Below are positions 10,201-18,436 of a stretch of 45,778 bases of DNA, in pieces (positions within the stretch are counted from its first letter, which is position 1; every line of letters starts with the position of its first letter). This DNA comes from an uncultured Clostridium sp. (GTDB taxonomy: Bacteria; Bacillota; Clostridia; TANB77; CAG-508): positions 1 to 45,778 of the forward strand of contig CAOJHH010000008.1 in the NCBI GenBank assembly GCA_948436025.1, in the 5' to 3' direction. The position numbers and the translations under genes were made by a program. The notes under the pieces were generated by a model. That model was given only the letters and a program-made list of their open reading frames with translations, made no database searches and was not told where the DNA came from.

Positions 10201-10700
10201 TCTCCAAATAGATTTTTAAACCACAAGGCGGCCTTTTTTGCCCCTTCCATATCATCTTTTAAAATGGCTTGGTTTACTTCTCCTGCTAAACAAGCACTTA
10301 GGCAAATTAATCCCTCATGATGTTTTTCTAAAATTTCTTTATCGATACGTGGTTTATAGTAAAATCCATCGGTAAATCCCATGGAAACTAATTTGGTTAG
10401 GTTTTGATAACCTTCATTATTTTTAGCAAGCAAAATCAAATGGTTGTTAAAATCAAGTCCTGCTTCTTTTTGAAATCGACTTCGATTGGCTACATATACC
10501 TCACACCCAATAATCGGCTTAATTCCTTCTTTTTTACATGCTTTATAAAAGTCAATTACCCCATACATTACCCCATGGTCTGTAAGAGCAATTGCCTCCA
10601 TTCCCATTTCTTTGGCACGAATGGGCAAGTCTTTAATACGGTTTGCACCGTCTAATAAGCTGTATTCGCTATGCACATGTAAATGAATAAACTTTGACAT
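7215..10700 (-). CDS. dnaE: DNA polymerase III alpha subunit (DnaE type)
   Basis: Replicative polymerase subunit of 1161 residues. The N-terminal PHP domain begins with HLHVHSEYSLLDGA (about 6-19) and ALTDHGVMYG. The polymerase active site is seen in SMPDFDVDFCYERR (about 395-410), with GPGRGSGAGSILAY upstream. The fingers, helix-hairpin-helix and the C-terminal OB fold (KFAGIISSVKKKYTKT) are all present. There is no embedded exonuclease domain, so this is DnaE and not PolC. ATG 10698-10700. In 1161 codons there is no in-frame CGG, although CGG occurs about 16 times out of frame. In low-GC Firmicutes DnaE usually extends primers while PolC does bulk synthesis; whether PolC exists here cannot be seen. 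Confidence 0.97.
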   Translation of the reverse strand: MSKFIHLHVHSEYSLLDGANRIKDLPIRAKEMGMEAIALTDHGVMYGVIDFYKACKKEGIKPIIGCEVYVANRSRFQKEAGLDFNNHLILLAKNNEGYQNLTKLVSMGFTDGFYYKPRIDKEILEKHHEGLICLSACLAGEVNQAILKDDMEGAKKAALWFKNLFGEDYYLEVQNNGIREQALANQKLIALSRELDIPLVATNDAHYSRKEDAYNHEVLLCIQTGKKMKDEERMRFETEELYLKTSEEMADFFSNIPEAIENTVKIAKKCNVEFEFGHTILPNYEVPEGYKTHYDYLKKLCDDGIKIRYGENPGKEILDRADYELSVIHKMGYVDYYLIVWDYIHYAKSVGIPVGPGRGSGAGSILAYAIGITDIDPIQYNLLFERFLNPERVSMPDFDVDFCYERRDEVIDYVCHKYGHDHVSQIITFGTMAARMVIRDVGRVLDIPYQDADKLAKMIPNELHITIPKALEQNRELRELYESNAQTKQVLDIAMALEGMPRQASTHACGVVITKDPVVNYVPLYVNTKDGSITTQFIMTTLEELGLLKMDFLGLRTLTVIQDAINLVKQNRGIDVTFDEKMNDPKVYKLWANGESSGIFQFESQGMTNFMKELKPDSLEDIIAGVSLYRPGPMDQIPRYIKNKLDPEHAVYTHPSLEPILNVTYGCMVYQEQVMQIVRDLAGYSLGRADLVRRAMGKKKLDVMAKEREYFIYGKVDENGEVEIPGCIRNGIDEVSANKIFDEMAEFAKYAFNKSHAAAYAVVSYRTAYLKTYYPEELLAATLNSFLGNLDKVPAYIDECKRLHIEILRPDINKSFTKFTVDNGKIRFGMGSIKNVGIAAVDSIVKEREQNGPFTSFTDFCERMQEEAVNKKCIESLIKAGAFDEFEQTRSTLMASFENIIDTISSASKKMLQGQVTMFDLAPEDNVMSDIKYSYQTLKEYSKRELLSMEKEMLGLYISGHPLDNLREQIEKQTNINTMQMRKLHEEEENTEMQANMPEFKDGKNVKFAGIISSVKKKYTKTNKIMAFLTVEDLYGQAEIILFENCYQTCSDILLNDKIVVIEGRLSIREDEDTKIVANRITEFGEKKNKQFIIDITDLEEQTKQKLRGAIKFFSGDKNNIAIFVKEKENQKPCGGIYLTEEIKAQFEEIVGNQRVSIEEK

Positions 10701-10719
10701 TTTGTTTCCTCTTTCTTAA

Positions 10720-11145
10720 TTAACTAATTCCAAAATTTTGTCGTACCGTTTCAGTTGCATCTATAAAAAACCAAATAGCATAAATAAATGCTGCAAAAAT
10801 AATAATATAGCAAAGGATTAGCATGCCATAAATTGAAAATCCTAATATATAGCTAAGCAATCGAATCAATTCTTTATGAACTCCTTTTAGTCCCTCTTCT
10901 AACGTCTGTGTTCTTACTTGCATTAGTACCTCTATTGGAACCTTATAAATTTCCGATAACTTATACATTTGATCTAGATTTGGAAATTCTAAATCATGCT
11001 CCCATTTTCTAATATTTTTTAGTCTGACATTGTCCATACCTATTTTTTCTACCAATTCTTCTATGGTATATTCCTTCTTGCAACGTAAGTCATACAAATA
11101 CGCTCCAAAATCGTTTTCTAATAACTTCTCTTTTACACTTCTCAT
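10720..11145 (-). CDS. XRE-type HTH protein with C-terminal membrane anchor
   Basis: 141 residues. The N-terminal half (about 12-75) is a Cro/C1-type helix-turn-helix (GAYLYDLRCKKEYTIEELVEKIG ... PIEVLMQV). A hydrophobic segment follows at about 105-130 (YGMLILCYIIIFAAFIYAIW). This points to a membrane-tethered DNA-binding protein. It lies just upstream of dnaE with a 19-nt gap and may be cotranscribed with it. Target and signal are unknown. ATG 11143-11145 follows AAGGGAGAAACG. Confidence 0.75.
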   Translation of the reverse strand: MRSVKEKLLENDFGAYLYDLRCKKEYTIEELVEKIGMDNVRLKNIRKWEHDLEFPNLDQMYKLSEIYKVPIEVLMQVRTQTLEEGLKGVHKELIRLLSYILGFSIYGMLILCYIIIFAAFIYAIWFFIDATETVRQNFGIS

Positions 11146-11174
11146 TCGTTTCTCCCTTTATTTTCAAATTCATT

Positions 11175-11420
11175 TTATAATACTTTAATACATTCTGGCA
11201 TGTCCTTTTTCATAACAGTCGGAATATACGTAATCTCAAACTTTGAAACACTATCCCCAAAAGCAATTTCAACCACATCACCAATCTTCACCTCATAACT
11301 AGGCTTTACGGTCTTACCATTTACTTTCACTCTTCCTTTATCTGCTACCTCATTGGCAATAGTTCTTCTCTTAATTACTCTAGTAACTTTTAAAAACTTA
11401 TCTAATCGCAACTCTCTCAC
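11175..11420 (-). CDS. rqcP: S4-domain RNA-binding protein of ribosome quality control
   Basis: 81 residues, the size of the RqcP (YabO)/Hsp15 group. The S4 fold is clear: RLDKFLKVTRVIKRRT, ADKGRVKVNGKTVKPSYEVKIGDVVEI. In Firmicutes RqcP works with RqcH to add alanine tails to peptides on obstructed 50S subunits. It lies between the XRE protein and the phosphoesterase and is probably in one transcript with them. If ribosomes stall at in-frame CGG codons in this organism, a rescue factor such as this one could matter; that link is inference only. Confidence 0.85.
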   Translation of the reverse strand: MRELRLDKFLKVTRVIKRRTIANEVADKGRVKVNGKTVKPSYEVKIGDVVEIAFGDSVSKFEITYIPTVMKKDMPECIKVL

Positions 11421-11422
11421 CT

Positions 11423-12298
11423 CTATAATAAAAAATATTTTTCAAATTGATTTGCTACCTTTCTATAAATATCATCATCAAACGAAACAAAATGAGAATC
11501 AAATCCTTTTGGGTACTTTCCTTTATATTTCTTCATCATTTCTTCTTTTGCCATCTGGCAAAAATCGGTCCTTATGTCGATACCACTTGCAATAGAATAA
11601 TAGCATAAATTTTGCCATATTCTAGCTTCTGGATATAATCCTCCAGATTGTATAATTCGATTTTTCAATTTTTCCTTATCATACTCTATGTCTCTAATTT
11701 CGACACTAACTTTTTTCTCCTCACAAGTGAGTATAACATACTGTGCCTTAGACGTACTATTATGCATTCCTAAAGTACCTACCTGTACTACCGTTTTATG
11801 GTTTCTTGTTTCATATTCCGCAATTTCATGATTATGCCCATATACTAGTACATCTTCTTCTAAATCTTCAAACACCTTGTCCATACGCTTGGTGTGGAAA
11901 TATAGAAGTTCACTTACTCCATATGGCGAACCATGTACTGCTCTTATTTTTACTCCTTCAAATTCTAATACTAAATTCTCAGGTAGATTTCTAATATACT
12001 CCCTATTCTCTTCCCTCATATGGTTATAGTAGCATATCATACCTTGATATTGTATTGTTTTCCACTTTTCATCTTTCTTTGTTTGTTCATATGTCAATAA
12101 ATACGTTTCCCTATTCCCTTTAATAACATAAGGCGTTAATTGCTTAATAATATCCATTGTTTCATTGGTAAATGGTAAATCTGTAACAATATCTCCAAGT
12201 ACAATATATTCTTCTACTTCTTGTTGTTTTGCATCTTTTAACACTTCCTCTAATGCTACTATATTAGCATGTATGTCTGATAAAACTGCTACCTTCAT
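11423..12298 (-). CDS. Calcineurin-like metallophosphoesterase
   Basis: Start placed at ATG 12296-12298, preceded by GAGGTG, giving 291 residues; a longer in-frame ORF upstream lacks a ribosome-binding site. The metal motifs of the family are present in order: LSDIHAN (about 5), LGDIVTDLP (about 38), GNRE (about 69), VHGSPYG (about 127) and YGHNHE (about 160). This resembles the YfcE/phosphodiesterase-like group acting on phosphodiesters or phosphoproteins; the substrate is not known. The last quarter (about 215-291) is not part of the core fold. It ends 3 nt before rqcP. Confidence 0.9.
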   Translation of the reverse strand: MKVAVLSDIHANIVALEEVLKDAKQQEVEEYIVLGDIVTDLPFTNETMDIIKQLTPYVIKGNRETYLLTYEQTKKDEKWKTIQYQGMICYYNHMREENREYIRNLPENLVLEFEGVKIRAVHGSPYGVSELLYFHTKRMDKVFEDLEEDVLVYGHNHEIAEYETRNHKTVVQVGTLGMHNSTSKAQYVILTCEEKKVSVEIRDIEYDKEKLKNRIIQSGGLYPEARIWQNLCYYSIASGIDIRTDFCQMAKEEMMKKYKGKYPKGFDSHFVSFDDDIYRKVANQFEKYFLL

Positions 12299-12384
12299 TG
12301 TTTCACCTCTTGATAATATGGTTATATCATATTTTGCTAAAATAGTAAAGAAATTTGTAAAATCTTTGTTTGTTAATTGTAGCA

Positions 12385-13281
12385 TTATATATTATTTTTT
12401 CTTAATTTCTTTTGCATTTTATCTTTCAAATCATCTTTACTATCTTCTAAATACTTGTAGTTTAGTGCATTTTTTGTTGTAATTACTGTTTCTCCTAAAT
12501 TTTTCTCTATATCGTCTCTTGCAACTTTAGCAGCATGCCCTCCCATATTGGCAACTTTTCTATTTTCTTCTAGTCCATACGGTCTATGCTTTCTTGCAAG
12601 CTCTCTTGTCGCTATTTCCCCTAAATCTGTTAATGCAACTTCTATATCTGTCATATTATCTCTTAAAGATTCTTTTCTAATTCCTTTAAGTTCCTTATAT
12701 TCTGATGCCTTCATTCCAGACCAAGCCTGATATATTTCATTTGTAAGAACTGCGTATTCATAATTTTTTGTTATTCCATTCTCTTTCCATACATCTGTTA
12801 ACTTACGTCTATCTACAATTCCAGTCATTCTCGCTTTAATCCAATTATCATCATACCCATGACTTCTGTAATAATCCACTGCACGGTTAATCGCTATTTC
12901 TGGATTAAATACTTCATCAATTCTTTCTTTTCCCATTTTGGCAAGCCAAAGTTTAAATGGTTCTGCTTTTGGACTTGGTATTGATTCAATTAATCTTAAT
13001 ATTCCGCTTGTATCTAATACATCTGTATTATAAAATTTTCCATCTTTCGCTTTTAATTTCAGTTGTCCGATTTTTTCGGACAACTGACTTCCTTCTTGAT
13101 TTAACTTTATTTTTAAATCATTCCAATATTTCCTTGCCCTTTCACTATTGGTCAATGCTCCAACAATATCAACTACACTAAAATAATATTCTTCTTTTTC
13201 GCTGTCCCACGCACTTCTTATTTCTTTTCCTTCAAAAAGATTCGAAATTGTTTCTAATTTATTATCATCCATCGGTATCAC
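12385..13281 (-). CDS. Bro-N domain protein (phage antirepressor / DinD-like)
   Basis: 298 residues. The N-terminal Bro-N domain (about 10-115) reads IRSAWDSEKEEYYFSVVDIV... and contains PSPKAEPFKLWLAKMGKER, a hallmark of this family. The rest is helical, with RRKLTDVWKENGI and SLRDNMTDIEVALTDLGEIA typical of the chromosomal relatives. These proteins are related to phage antirepressors and to DinD; their cellular role in gut Firmicutes is not settled. It stands alone, with a 300-nt spacer upstream that it shares with the divergent Rpn-type gene. This and the Rpn gene are the clearest accessory genes in the left half. Confidence 0.85.
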   Translation of the reverse strand: MIPMDDNKLETISNLFEGKEIRSAWDSEKEEYYFSVVDIVGALTNSERARKYWNDLKIKLNQEGSQLSEKIGQLKLKAKDGKFYNTDVLDTSGILRLIESIPSPKAEPFKLWLAKMGKERIDEVFNPEIAINRAVDYYRSHGYDDNWIKARMTGIVDRRKLTDVWKENGITKNYEYAVLTNEIYQAWSGMKASEYKELKGIRKESLRDNMTDIEVALTDLGEIATRELARKHRPYGLEENRKVANMGGHAAKVARDDIEKNLGETVITTKNALNYKYLEDSKDDLKDKMQKKLRKNNI

Positions 13282-13537
13282 ATTCCTTTACTAATTTATT
13301 ATTACGCACAAATTATACCAAGAATATACATTTTTTTCAATCAAATTTATAGAATATTCATCAATAACTTTTCATCTATCTATTGCTTTTTGTCGGATTT
13401 TGTCGAAAAGTTTTTCTTTACTTTTGTCGCATTTTGTAGTTTAATTATATTGTTATATTCGTAAAAATTTGTTTCCTAAGTTTTATTAGGTTCTACTAAT
13501 TTTTATCATGATGTCTTTTAAAAAAAGACAATTCTTA

Positions 13538-13566
13538 TTGACAATGTGTCAATTTTCTATTATAAT
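13538..13566 (+). promoter_or_regulatory. Consensus promoter that decides the start of the Rpn-type gene
   Basis: -35 TTGACA (13538-13543), 17-nt spacer, -10 TATAAT (13561-13566). The in-frame ATG at 13546 falls between the two boxes and so cannot be in the transcript, which should start near 13573. The upstream spacer 13282-13537 holds no gene. It carries repeated TTTTGTCG motifs at about 13387-13437, of unknown meaning. Confidence 0.85.
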
Positions 13567-13584
13567 CAAGAAAGAAGTGATGTT

Positions 13585-14577
13585 ATGGTATTATTTACTT
13601 ATACCGATTATCTTAGGTGCCAAAAAGCACTTGAAAAACAGGCTCTTGTGCTTCAGGAAGAATCTACGCCTTATGTTCCTATGCCCTATTGTAGTTTTAA
13701 AGTTTATCATAGGCATGATAAACTTTACCGAGATTTACTAAATAACAAAAAAGAATTTGCTTTGTTTTTGCAAGATTTCTTTTGCTACTCTCTGTCTTCT
13801 CCTATTGTAAAATACAATCGAAATTTTATTACCAAAGATTATTCTAATACGATTAGTGATGTTATTTTTAAATTACAAGATATGCCTGTTTATTTATTAA
13901 TCGAACACCAGTCTTCCCCAGACCACTCCCTACCTTACCGAATTTATCGATACTATTCTTCTATTTTAGAAGACAGCCATTCTTCGAAAAAACACTTAAC
14001 AAAAAAGGATAAAATCCCTCTAGTAACCCCAATTGTATTGTATACTGGTAGTTCTTGTTGGAATTTTTCTTCTAATTTTCAAGACCATCAATTTAAGTAC
14101 ACTTACAACAACAACTTAAAAAATGGAAAGCTTTCTCTTTCCTATAACTTTATTAACATTCATGACTTTTCAAAAGAGGAATTATTGCACATGAAGTCCA
14201 TGGTTGCTTTTTGTATGGCAATTGACAAATGTAAAAAAATGCCTGAATTAATCCATACTATTCATGCCGTTTATGATGTCTGTTCATTAGAACAAAAGGC
14301 ATATTTATATCGAATGTTAAAATATTTATTACAACCAATTATTCCAAAAGAGATTTATGAGGATTTATTGGAAAAATTTAATTGTGAGGAGGAACAGACT
14401 ATGACTGAATTAATTGAAAGAATGCTACAAGACATAGAAAACACAAAACAAACTGCTGAGAAAAAAGGCTTGAAAAAAACTGCTATTAATATGCTAAAAC
14501 GAAATATGCCTTTGGAGGATATTGCCGATATTACTGGCTTATCGATTGAAGAAATTAAAAAATTAGAAATTGCTTAG
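13585..14577 (+). CDS. Rpn-family recombination-promoting nuclease / putative transposase
   Basis: Start at ATG 13585 with AGAAGTGA just upstream; 330 residues. The family signature of a PD-(D/E)XK nuclease is visible in HDKLYRDLLNNKKEF (about 43), DVIFKLQDMPVYLLIEHQSS (about 91-110) and the following PYRIYRYYSS. The C-terminal third is helical, rich in Glu/Lys and ends in IADITGLSIEEIKKLE, the short ending common in these proteins. Rpn proteins stimulate RecA-independent recombination in E. coli. They are usually dispersed and numerous in gut bacteria. It is one of the few plus-strand genes here. Confidence 0.88.
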   Translation: MVLFTYTDYLRCQKALEKQALVLQEESTPYVPMPYCSFKVYHRHDKLYRDLLNNKKEFALFLQDFFCYSLSSPIVKYNRNFITKDYSNTISDVIFKLQDMPVYLLIEHQSSPDHSLPYRIYRYYSSILEDSHSSKKHLTKKDKIPLVTPIVLYTGSSCWNFSSNFQDHQFKYTYNNNLKNGKLSLSYNFINIHDFSKEELLHMKSMVAFCMAIDKCKKMPELIHTIHAVYDVCSLEQKAYLYRMLKYLLQPIIPKEIYEDLLEKFNCEEEQTMTELIERMLQDIENTKQTAEKKGLKKTAINMLKRNMPLEDIADITGLSIEEIKKLEIA

Positions 14578-14586
14578 AAAACAAAT

Positions 14587-14628
14587 TTAAGAATTTCTAA
14601 GCGATCAAAACCGCAAAGAAATTCTTAA
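14587..14628. terminator. Inverted repeat between convergent genes
   Basis: A 12-bp perfect stem (TTAAGAATTTCT at 14587-14598 and its complement at 14617-14628) lies between the stops of the Rpn gene and the membrane protein. It has no strong T run, so termination is only likely. Confidence 0.5.
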
Positions 14629-14638
14629 ACTTCCATCA

Positions 14639-15187
14639 TTATCGACATCTTCTACATCTACATTGACATTGGCAGGAATTATTGTTGTTACTATTTGCTT
14701 GTATGCCTCCATTGTTACTAATAAAATTATAGGCATTATCGTACCCATTGTTATATCCTCGGTTATAGCCATTGTTAAAGGCCTCCCCATTATTATTTCG
14801 GCAGGTAACTCTACAACTACATCCATTTGTATTTGATAAGTCGACAATTTCGTTTCCATCACTAAGTGCTACTAGATTACCATTAAATGTCGTTTGGTTT
14901 CTTCTACAAGAGCATTCATTCTCTCTTCTACAGCAATTACAACTTACGTTACAATTTCGGAAAAACCAACATAGTATTTTTACAATTGAAGCAGTTACGT
15001 AGGCTAAAAATGTATAGACAATTGCCGCAATTAGGAATACCGCATCAAAAACAGCAAAAGCTACAATTAAGTATATGGCAAAGAAGATTGCCGAAACGAG
15101 TATTGGTGATTTGATTAGTTTTTGTAAAACAACAGCTAATATAATAGTAGCAAGTGGTAGAGCAAAATAGATTAGTAATATATTCAT
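14639..15187 (-). CDS. Membrane protein with Asn/Gly- and Cys-rich C-terminal tail
   Basis: 182 residues. The N-terminal 75 residues are hydrophobic with two or three membrane segments (MNILLIYFALPLATIILAVV, then about 30-70). The tail contains Cys clusters (CNVSCNCCRRENECSCRR, CSCRVTCR, and a final CQCQCRCRRCR) separated by Asn/Gly/Tyr-rich sequence (YNRGYNNGYDNAYN). Such tails suggest metal binding or disulfide cross-linking at the cell surface or spore coat, but this is inference. ATG 15185-15187 follows AGGAGAGA. A second overlapping minus-strand ORF in another frame is a shadow. Confidence 0.7.
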   Translation of the reverse strand: MNILLIYFALPLATIILAVVLQKLIKSPILVSAIFFAIYLIVAFAVFDAVFLIAAIVYTFLAYVTASIVKILCWFFRNCNVSCNCCRRENECSCRRNQTTFNGNLVALSDGNEIVDLSNTNGCSCRVTCRNNNGEAFNNGYNRGYNNGYDNAYNFISNNGGIQANSNNNNSCQCQCRCRRCR

Positions 15188-15311
15188 AATCTTCTCTCCT
15201 TTATGATTTTTTGCTACTATATCTTATGAATATTTTCTTTTTTGTGTTACTGCTTATACACTAAAATCCTATCTTGTATATTCGCCTTCATTGTATGCAA
15301 CACCATATTAC

Positions 15312-16069
15312 TTATTTCGTACTTTCGTCTTCGTTATATTCGACACTTACTAAATATAACCCATGTGCTGGCAATGTTTTTCCTGCTTTTGTTCTATCTT
15401 TTTGCTTAATGATATTCGGAATATCCGTAGGTGCTATTTTGTGTAACCCTACCTCTACTAATGTACCAGAAATAATACGAACCATATTATATAAAAACCC
15501 ATTTCCGGTTAATCGAATTTTTATCTTATCATCTTCTTCACATACTTCTGCTTCATAAATGGTTCGTACACTACTTTTACTGCTAGTTCCACTTGCTCTA
15601 AATGCTTTAAAATCATGTTCTCCCACAAAATATTTTACCGCTTCTTGCATCAATTTCACATCTAGTTTTTGTGGAATATGATAAGTTAGATTTCGAAAAA
15701 TAGCACTTCCATATGGTGAGTTATCAATTTGGTATTCGTATGTTTTTTTCTTACACGAAAACCTTGCATGAAACTCTTCTTCTACTTCTTGGGCTTGTTT
15801 TATTACGATTGTCTTTTTCAACCTAGAATTCAATGCAATTGCAAATTTCGAAATTGGTAAATTAGAATCCGTTTTAAAATTTGCAACTTGTCCGAAATGC
15901 GTGTACTCCTCTATCCGTCCTTCCGTGAGGCAATTAAATCCACGGGTTCTCCTGTAATACTTTTTATGACCTCTTCAATGGTTCCTTGTATATTTAATTT
16001 ATCTGGTTGCTTTTGCCAACCATTAAAATCACTTCCATCGTATTCAATGGTTAATTTAATATTTCGCAT
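15312..16069 (-). CDS. truA: tRNA pseudouridine synthase A; two +1 shifts at CGGA
   Basis: TruA converts U38-U40 in the tRNA anticodon arm to pseudouridine. ATG 16067-16069 begins MRNIKLTIEYDGSDFNGWQ, the normal N-terminus. The frame is broken twice. At 15923-15925 an in-frame CGG followed by A interrupts the catalytic loop; skipping C gives SGRTDRGVHAF, with the catalytic Asp. At 15892-15894 a second in-frame CGGA follows; skipping C gives FGQVANFKTDSNLPISKFAI and runs into the intact C-terminal 173 residues. With both corrections the product is 251 residues, the normal size. The length, 758 nt, equals 252 codons plus two extra bases. Read conventionally, the gene stops at residue 55. Confidence 0.9.
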
Positions 16070-16238
16070 TGCTTCTAGTCCTTCCTTTCCTGAAATTGGT
16101 TAACGTCTTCCTACTTATTTATATTTTAATATCTAGCATCATCATAACACATTATACTTCATTTTTTTGATTTTTTCTACCACATTCTTGACAAGATATG
16201 ATACAATAGAATTGATTTTGTTACAAGGAGGTTTTTTC

Positions 16239-17099
16239 ATGTCAATTAAACTAATTGCAAGTGATTTAGATGGTACTTTAGTTGACCACAATAACTTTAT
16301 TCCTACTGGCAATTTAGATGCCATTGAAGATATGAATAAAAAACATATCGATTTTGCCATTTGTACTGGAAAAACCTATTCTATTACCAAAGACATTTGT
16401 AAAAAATGTAATGCTTCTTATGGTATTTTTGGAAATGGAACTCAAATTATTAATTTAAAAACAGGACAAGAAATTTACAAAAATTTATTATCTGTGGAGG
16501 ATTTTATTGGTTGTTATGATTTAGCAAAACAATACGGTTTTCATATTCATATTTATAGTGAAACAGAAGTTATTTCTGAAAATTTGCTTTATATGGATCT
16601 TCGAAATTATACTTTACACCAAAACCAGCAAAAATCAGACTTAAACTTTCAAGTCGTTCCTAATGTAAAAGATTATGTTGCAAACCATCAAACTTCTATT
16701 TTTAAATTGGTGATTTCAAGTACCGAAAATTTATCTCACTTAAAAGACGAAATTTTATCTCGTTTTGACATTAATGTTACATTAATTCAAAAAAAGGGAT
16801 TATATAAAGACCGCATTATCGATAAAGAATACGAATACTTAGACATTACCCCAAAACATATTGGAAAAGGCTATGCCTTAGAATATCTTAGTCATTTTCT
16901 TAATATTGACCGTTCTGATATTATGGCAATTGGAGATAATATTAATGATATTGATATGATAAAAGTTTCTGGTGCAAGTGCTACCTTATCGGATTCTTAT
17001 GAGGAAGTAAAAAAAGTAGCAGGCTACGTTGCTACCAATACTGTAGAAAATGCTGGCTTTGCAGAAGCCGTATATCGATTTATAGGGACAACTACTTAG
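16239..17099 (+). CDS. HAD-superfamily (Cof-type) phosphatase
   Basis: ATG 16239 preceded by ACAAGGAGG; 286 residues, the usual size of Cof/YcsE-like proteins. Motif I is SDLDGTLVDHNN (about 8-19) with the nucleophile Asp; motif II lies in AICTGKTYS; motif IV is MAIGDNINDIDMIKVSGAS. A C2-type cap domain sits between. These cytosolic enzymes dephosphorylate sugar phosphates, FMN or similar metabolites; the substrate cannot be told. It is a single plus-strand gene with its own terminator that overlaps the stop codon. Confidence 0.92.
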   Translation: MSIKLIASDLDGTLVDHNNFIPTGNLDAIEDMNKKHIDFAICTGKTYSITKDICKKCNASYGIFGNGTQIINLKTGQEIYKNLLSVEDFIGCYDLAKQYGFHIHIYSETEVISENLLYMDLRNYTLHQNQQKSDLNFQVVPNVKDYVANHQTSIFKLVISSTENLSHLKDEILSRFDINVTLIQKKGLYKDRIIDKEYEYLDITPKHIGKGYALEYLSHFLNIDRSDIMAIGDNINDIDMIKVSGASATLSDSYEEVKKVAGYVATNTVENAGFAEAVYRFIGTTT

Positions 17100-17118
17100 G
17101 AAGTAGTGCCCCTATTTT
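17082..17118 (+). terminator. Terminator overlapping the HAD gene stop
   Basis: Stem ATAGGGACAACTACTT / AAGTAGTGCCCCTAT with a 3-nt loop, then TTTTATT. It starts inside the last codons of the gene. Confidence 0.8.
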
Positions 17119-17143
17119 ATTCTTGTTTATGACAAATCTATCT

Positions 17144-18097
17144 TTACGCTTTATCCTCTTGGCTTTTTTCTTTTACTTCTATTTCTTCTTTTTTCTCTTT
17201 TCCAAATTTGATGCTTTTTAATCGGTCAATTTTGGTAATTCTTTCTTCTCCAAAACGTTTTGTTACAATGTTTTTAATTAATATTTTTTTCATGGTTTCT
17301 TCTTTTACATCTGCTATTAGGGTTCCATCTTTGGCAATTGAAATTTTCCCTGTTTCTTCAGAAACTACGATAGCAATGGCATCGGATTCTTTTGATATTC
17401 CAATGGCTGCTCTATGCCTTGTTCCTAATTCCTTAGCAATATCAGCATCACTTGCAAGAGGTAACATACATGCTGCTGCCGCAATTTTGTTATTAGAAAT
17501 AACCACTGCCCCATCATGAAGTGGAGTATTTGGTACAAAGATATTAACCAATAGCTGTGGAGATACTTCTGAATCGATACTAATTCCAGTAGCAATGATG
17601 TCTTTTATTTGAATATCTCTTTCAATTACTAATAATGCTCCTGTTCTTGCTTTTGAAAGTTCCATTGCTGCTATAATAATTTTATAAATATCTTCTTTTG
17701 TTCTTGTTTCTAAATCTTTATCAATTCCAAAAAATCTAGTAAATTTATTGGTTCCTAATTGCTCTAATGCGCGTCTTAATTCCGGTTGGAAAATAACAAT
17801 TAATGCAAATACTCCCCAAGTCATAACAATACTTAATAGAAAATTTAGAATTCTTAATTGTAAAAAATAACTCACTAAATTAATAATAATCAAAAAAGAA
17901 ATTCCTTTTAATAATTGCCATGCTCTTGAATTTTTTGCAAATTTAATAATGGTTACTGCTAAAAAAATTACAATCGTAATATCCACCGCTAGTACCAATA
18001 AGCTTATTGGGTTTTTAGAAAATGCCTCCAAGTATCCTACAATAATATCATTATAAAATTGTTGCATATTGGTTCCAAAACCATCTATCATAACCAT
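17144..18097 (-). CDS. cdaA: Diadenylate cyclase (c-di-AMP synthase)
   Basis: 317 residues. Three N-terminal membrane segments lie at about 30-105. The DAC domain (about 120-275) has the two active-site motifs DGAVVISNNKIAAA and LGTRHRAAIGISKESDA. The last 35 residues are a highly charged tail (KFGKEKKEEIEVKEK...). CdaA is the housekeeping c-di-AMP synthase in most Firmicutes, controlling potassium and osmolyte uptake. The usual partners cdaR and glmM are not adjacent; instead a 40-residue membrane peptide precedes it by 10 nt. ATG 18095-18097. No in-frame CGG. Confidence 0.93.
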   Translation of the reverse strand: MVMIDGFGTNMQQFYNDIIVGYLEAFSKNPISLLVLAVDITIVIFLAVTIIKFAKNSRAWQLLKGISFLIIINLVSYFLQLRILNFLLSIVMTWGVFALIVIFQPELRRALEQLGTNKFTRFFGIDKDLETRTKEDIYKIIIAAMELSKARTGALLVIERDIQIKDIIATGISIDSEVSPQLLVNIFVPNTPLHDGAVVISNNKIAAAACMLPLASDADIAKELGTRHRAAIGISKESDAIAIVVSEETGKISIAKDGTLIADVKEETMKKILIKNIVTKRFGEERITKIDRLKSIKFGKEKKEEIEVKEKSQEDKA

Positions 18098-18107
18098 TCC
18101 TTCTTTC

Positions 18108-18230
18108 CTATCTACTTACTAAATAAAATATAACGGTTCCACAAGTTGCTAATACCATTAATCCTGCCAAAACTGCTGCCATAACTTTTACAAATAATTG
18201 ACCTTTATTCTTTTTCTTATTTTCGCTCAT
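18108..18230 (-). CDS. Small membrane peptide upstream of cdaA
   Basis: I choose ATG 18228-18230 because AGGAGG lies just upstream; the longer ORF start at 18308 has none. Product of 40 residues: a basic cytoplasmic start (MSENKKKNKGQ) and one membrane helix (VMAAVLAGLMVLATCGTVIFYLV). It is 10 nt from cdaA and likely in the same transcript. Similar short peptides are common before cdaA-like genes in Clostridia; the function is unknown. Confidence 0.65.
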   Translation of the reverse strand: MSENKKKNKGQLFVKVMAAVLAGLMVLATCGTVIFYLVSR

Positions 18231-18436
18231 ATTTTCCTCCTTTTTTATATCACAATATTCTAGTTTTTCACCACCATGTTTAAACTTTTTCTTAACATTT
18301 ATGTACATGTTATATCACACTTCATTTCATTTTTCAAGTATATTTTTTTAGCAAATTATCACGTTTTTGGTCGATTTTTCATAGTATATGGTATAAGCCT
18401 AAAGGGCTAATCATAAACAAAGGAAGGTAGATTTTT

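Noticed and set aside
13546..13584. Earlier start for the Rpn-type gene
   Set aside because: This ATG lies between the -35 and -10 boxes of a consensus promoter.
14605..14862. Met/Ile/Thr-rich minus-strand ORF of 85 codons
   Set aside because: It is an alternative frame of the Asn/Cys-rich tail of the membrane protein at 14639-15187 and has no ribosome-binding site.
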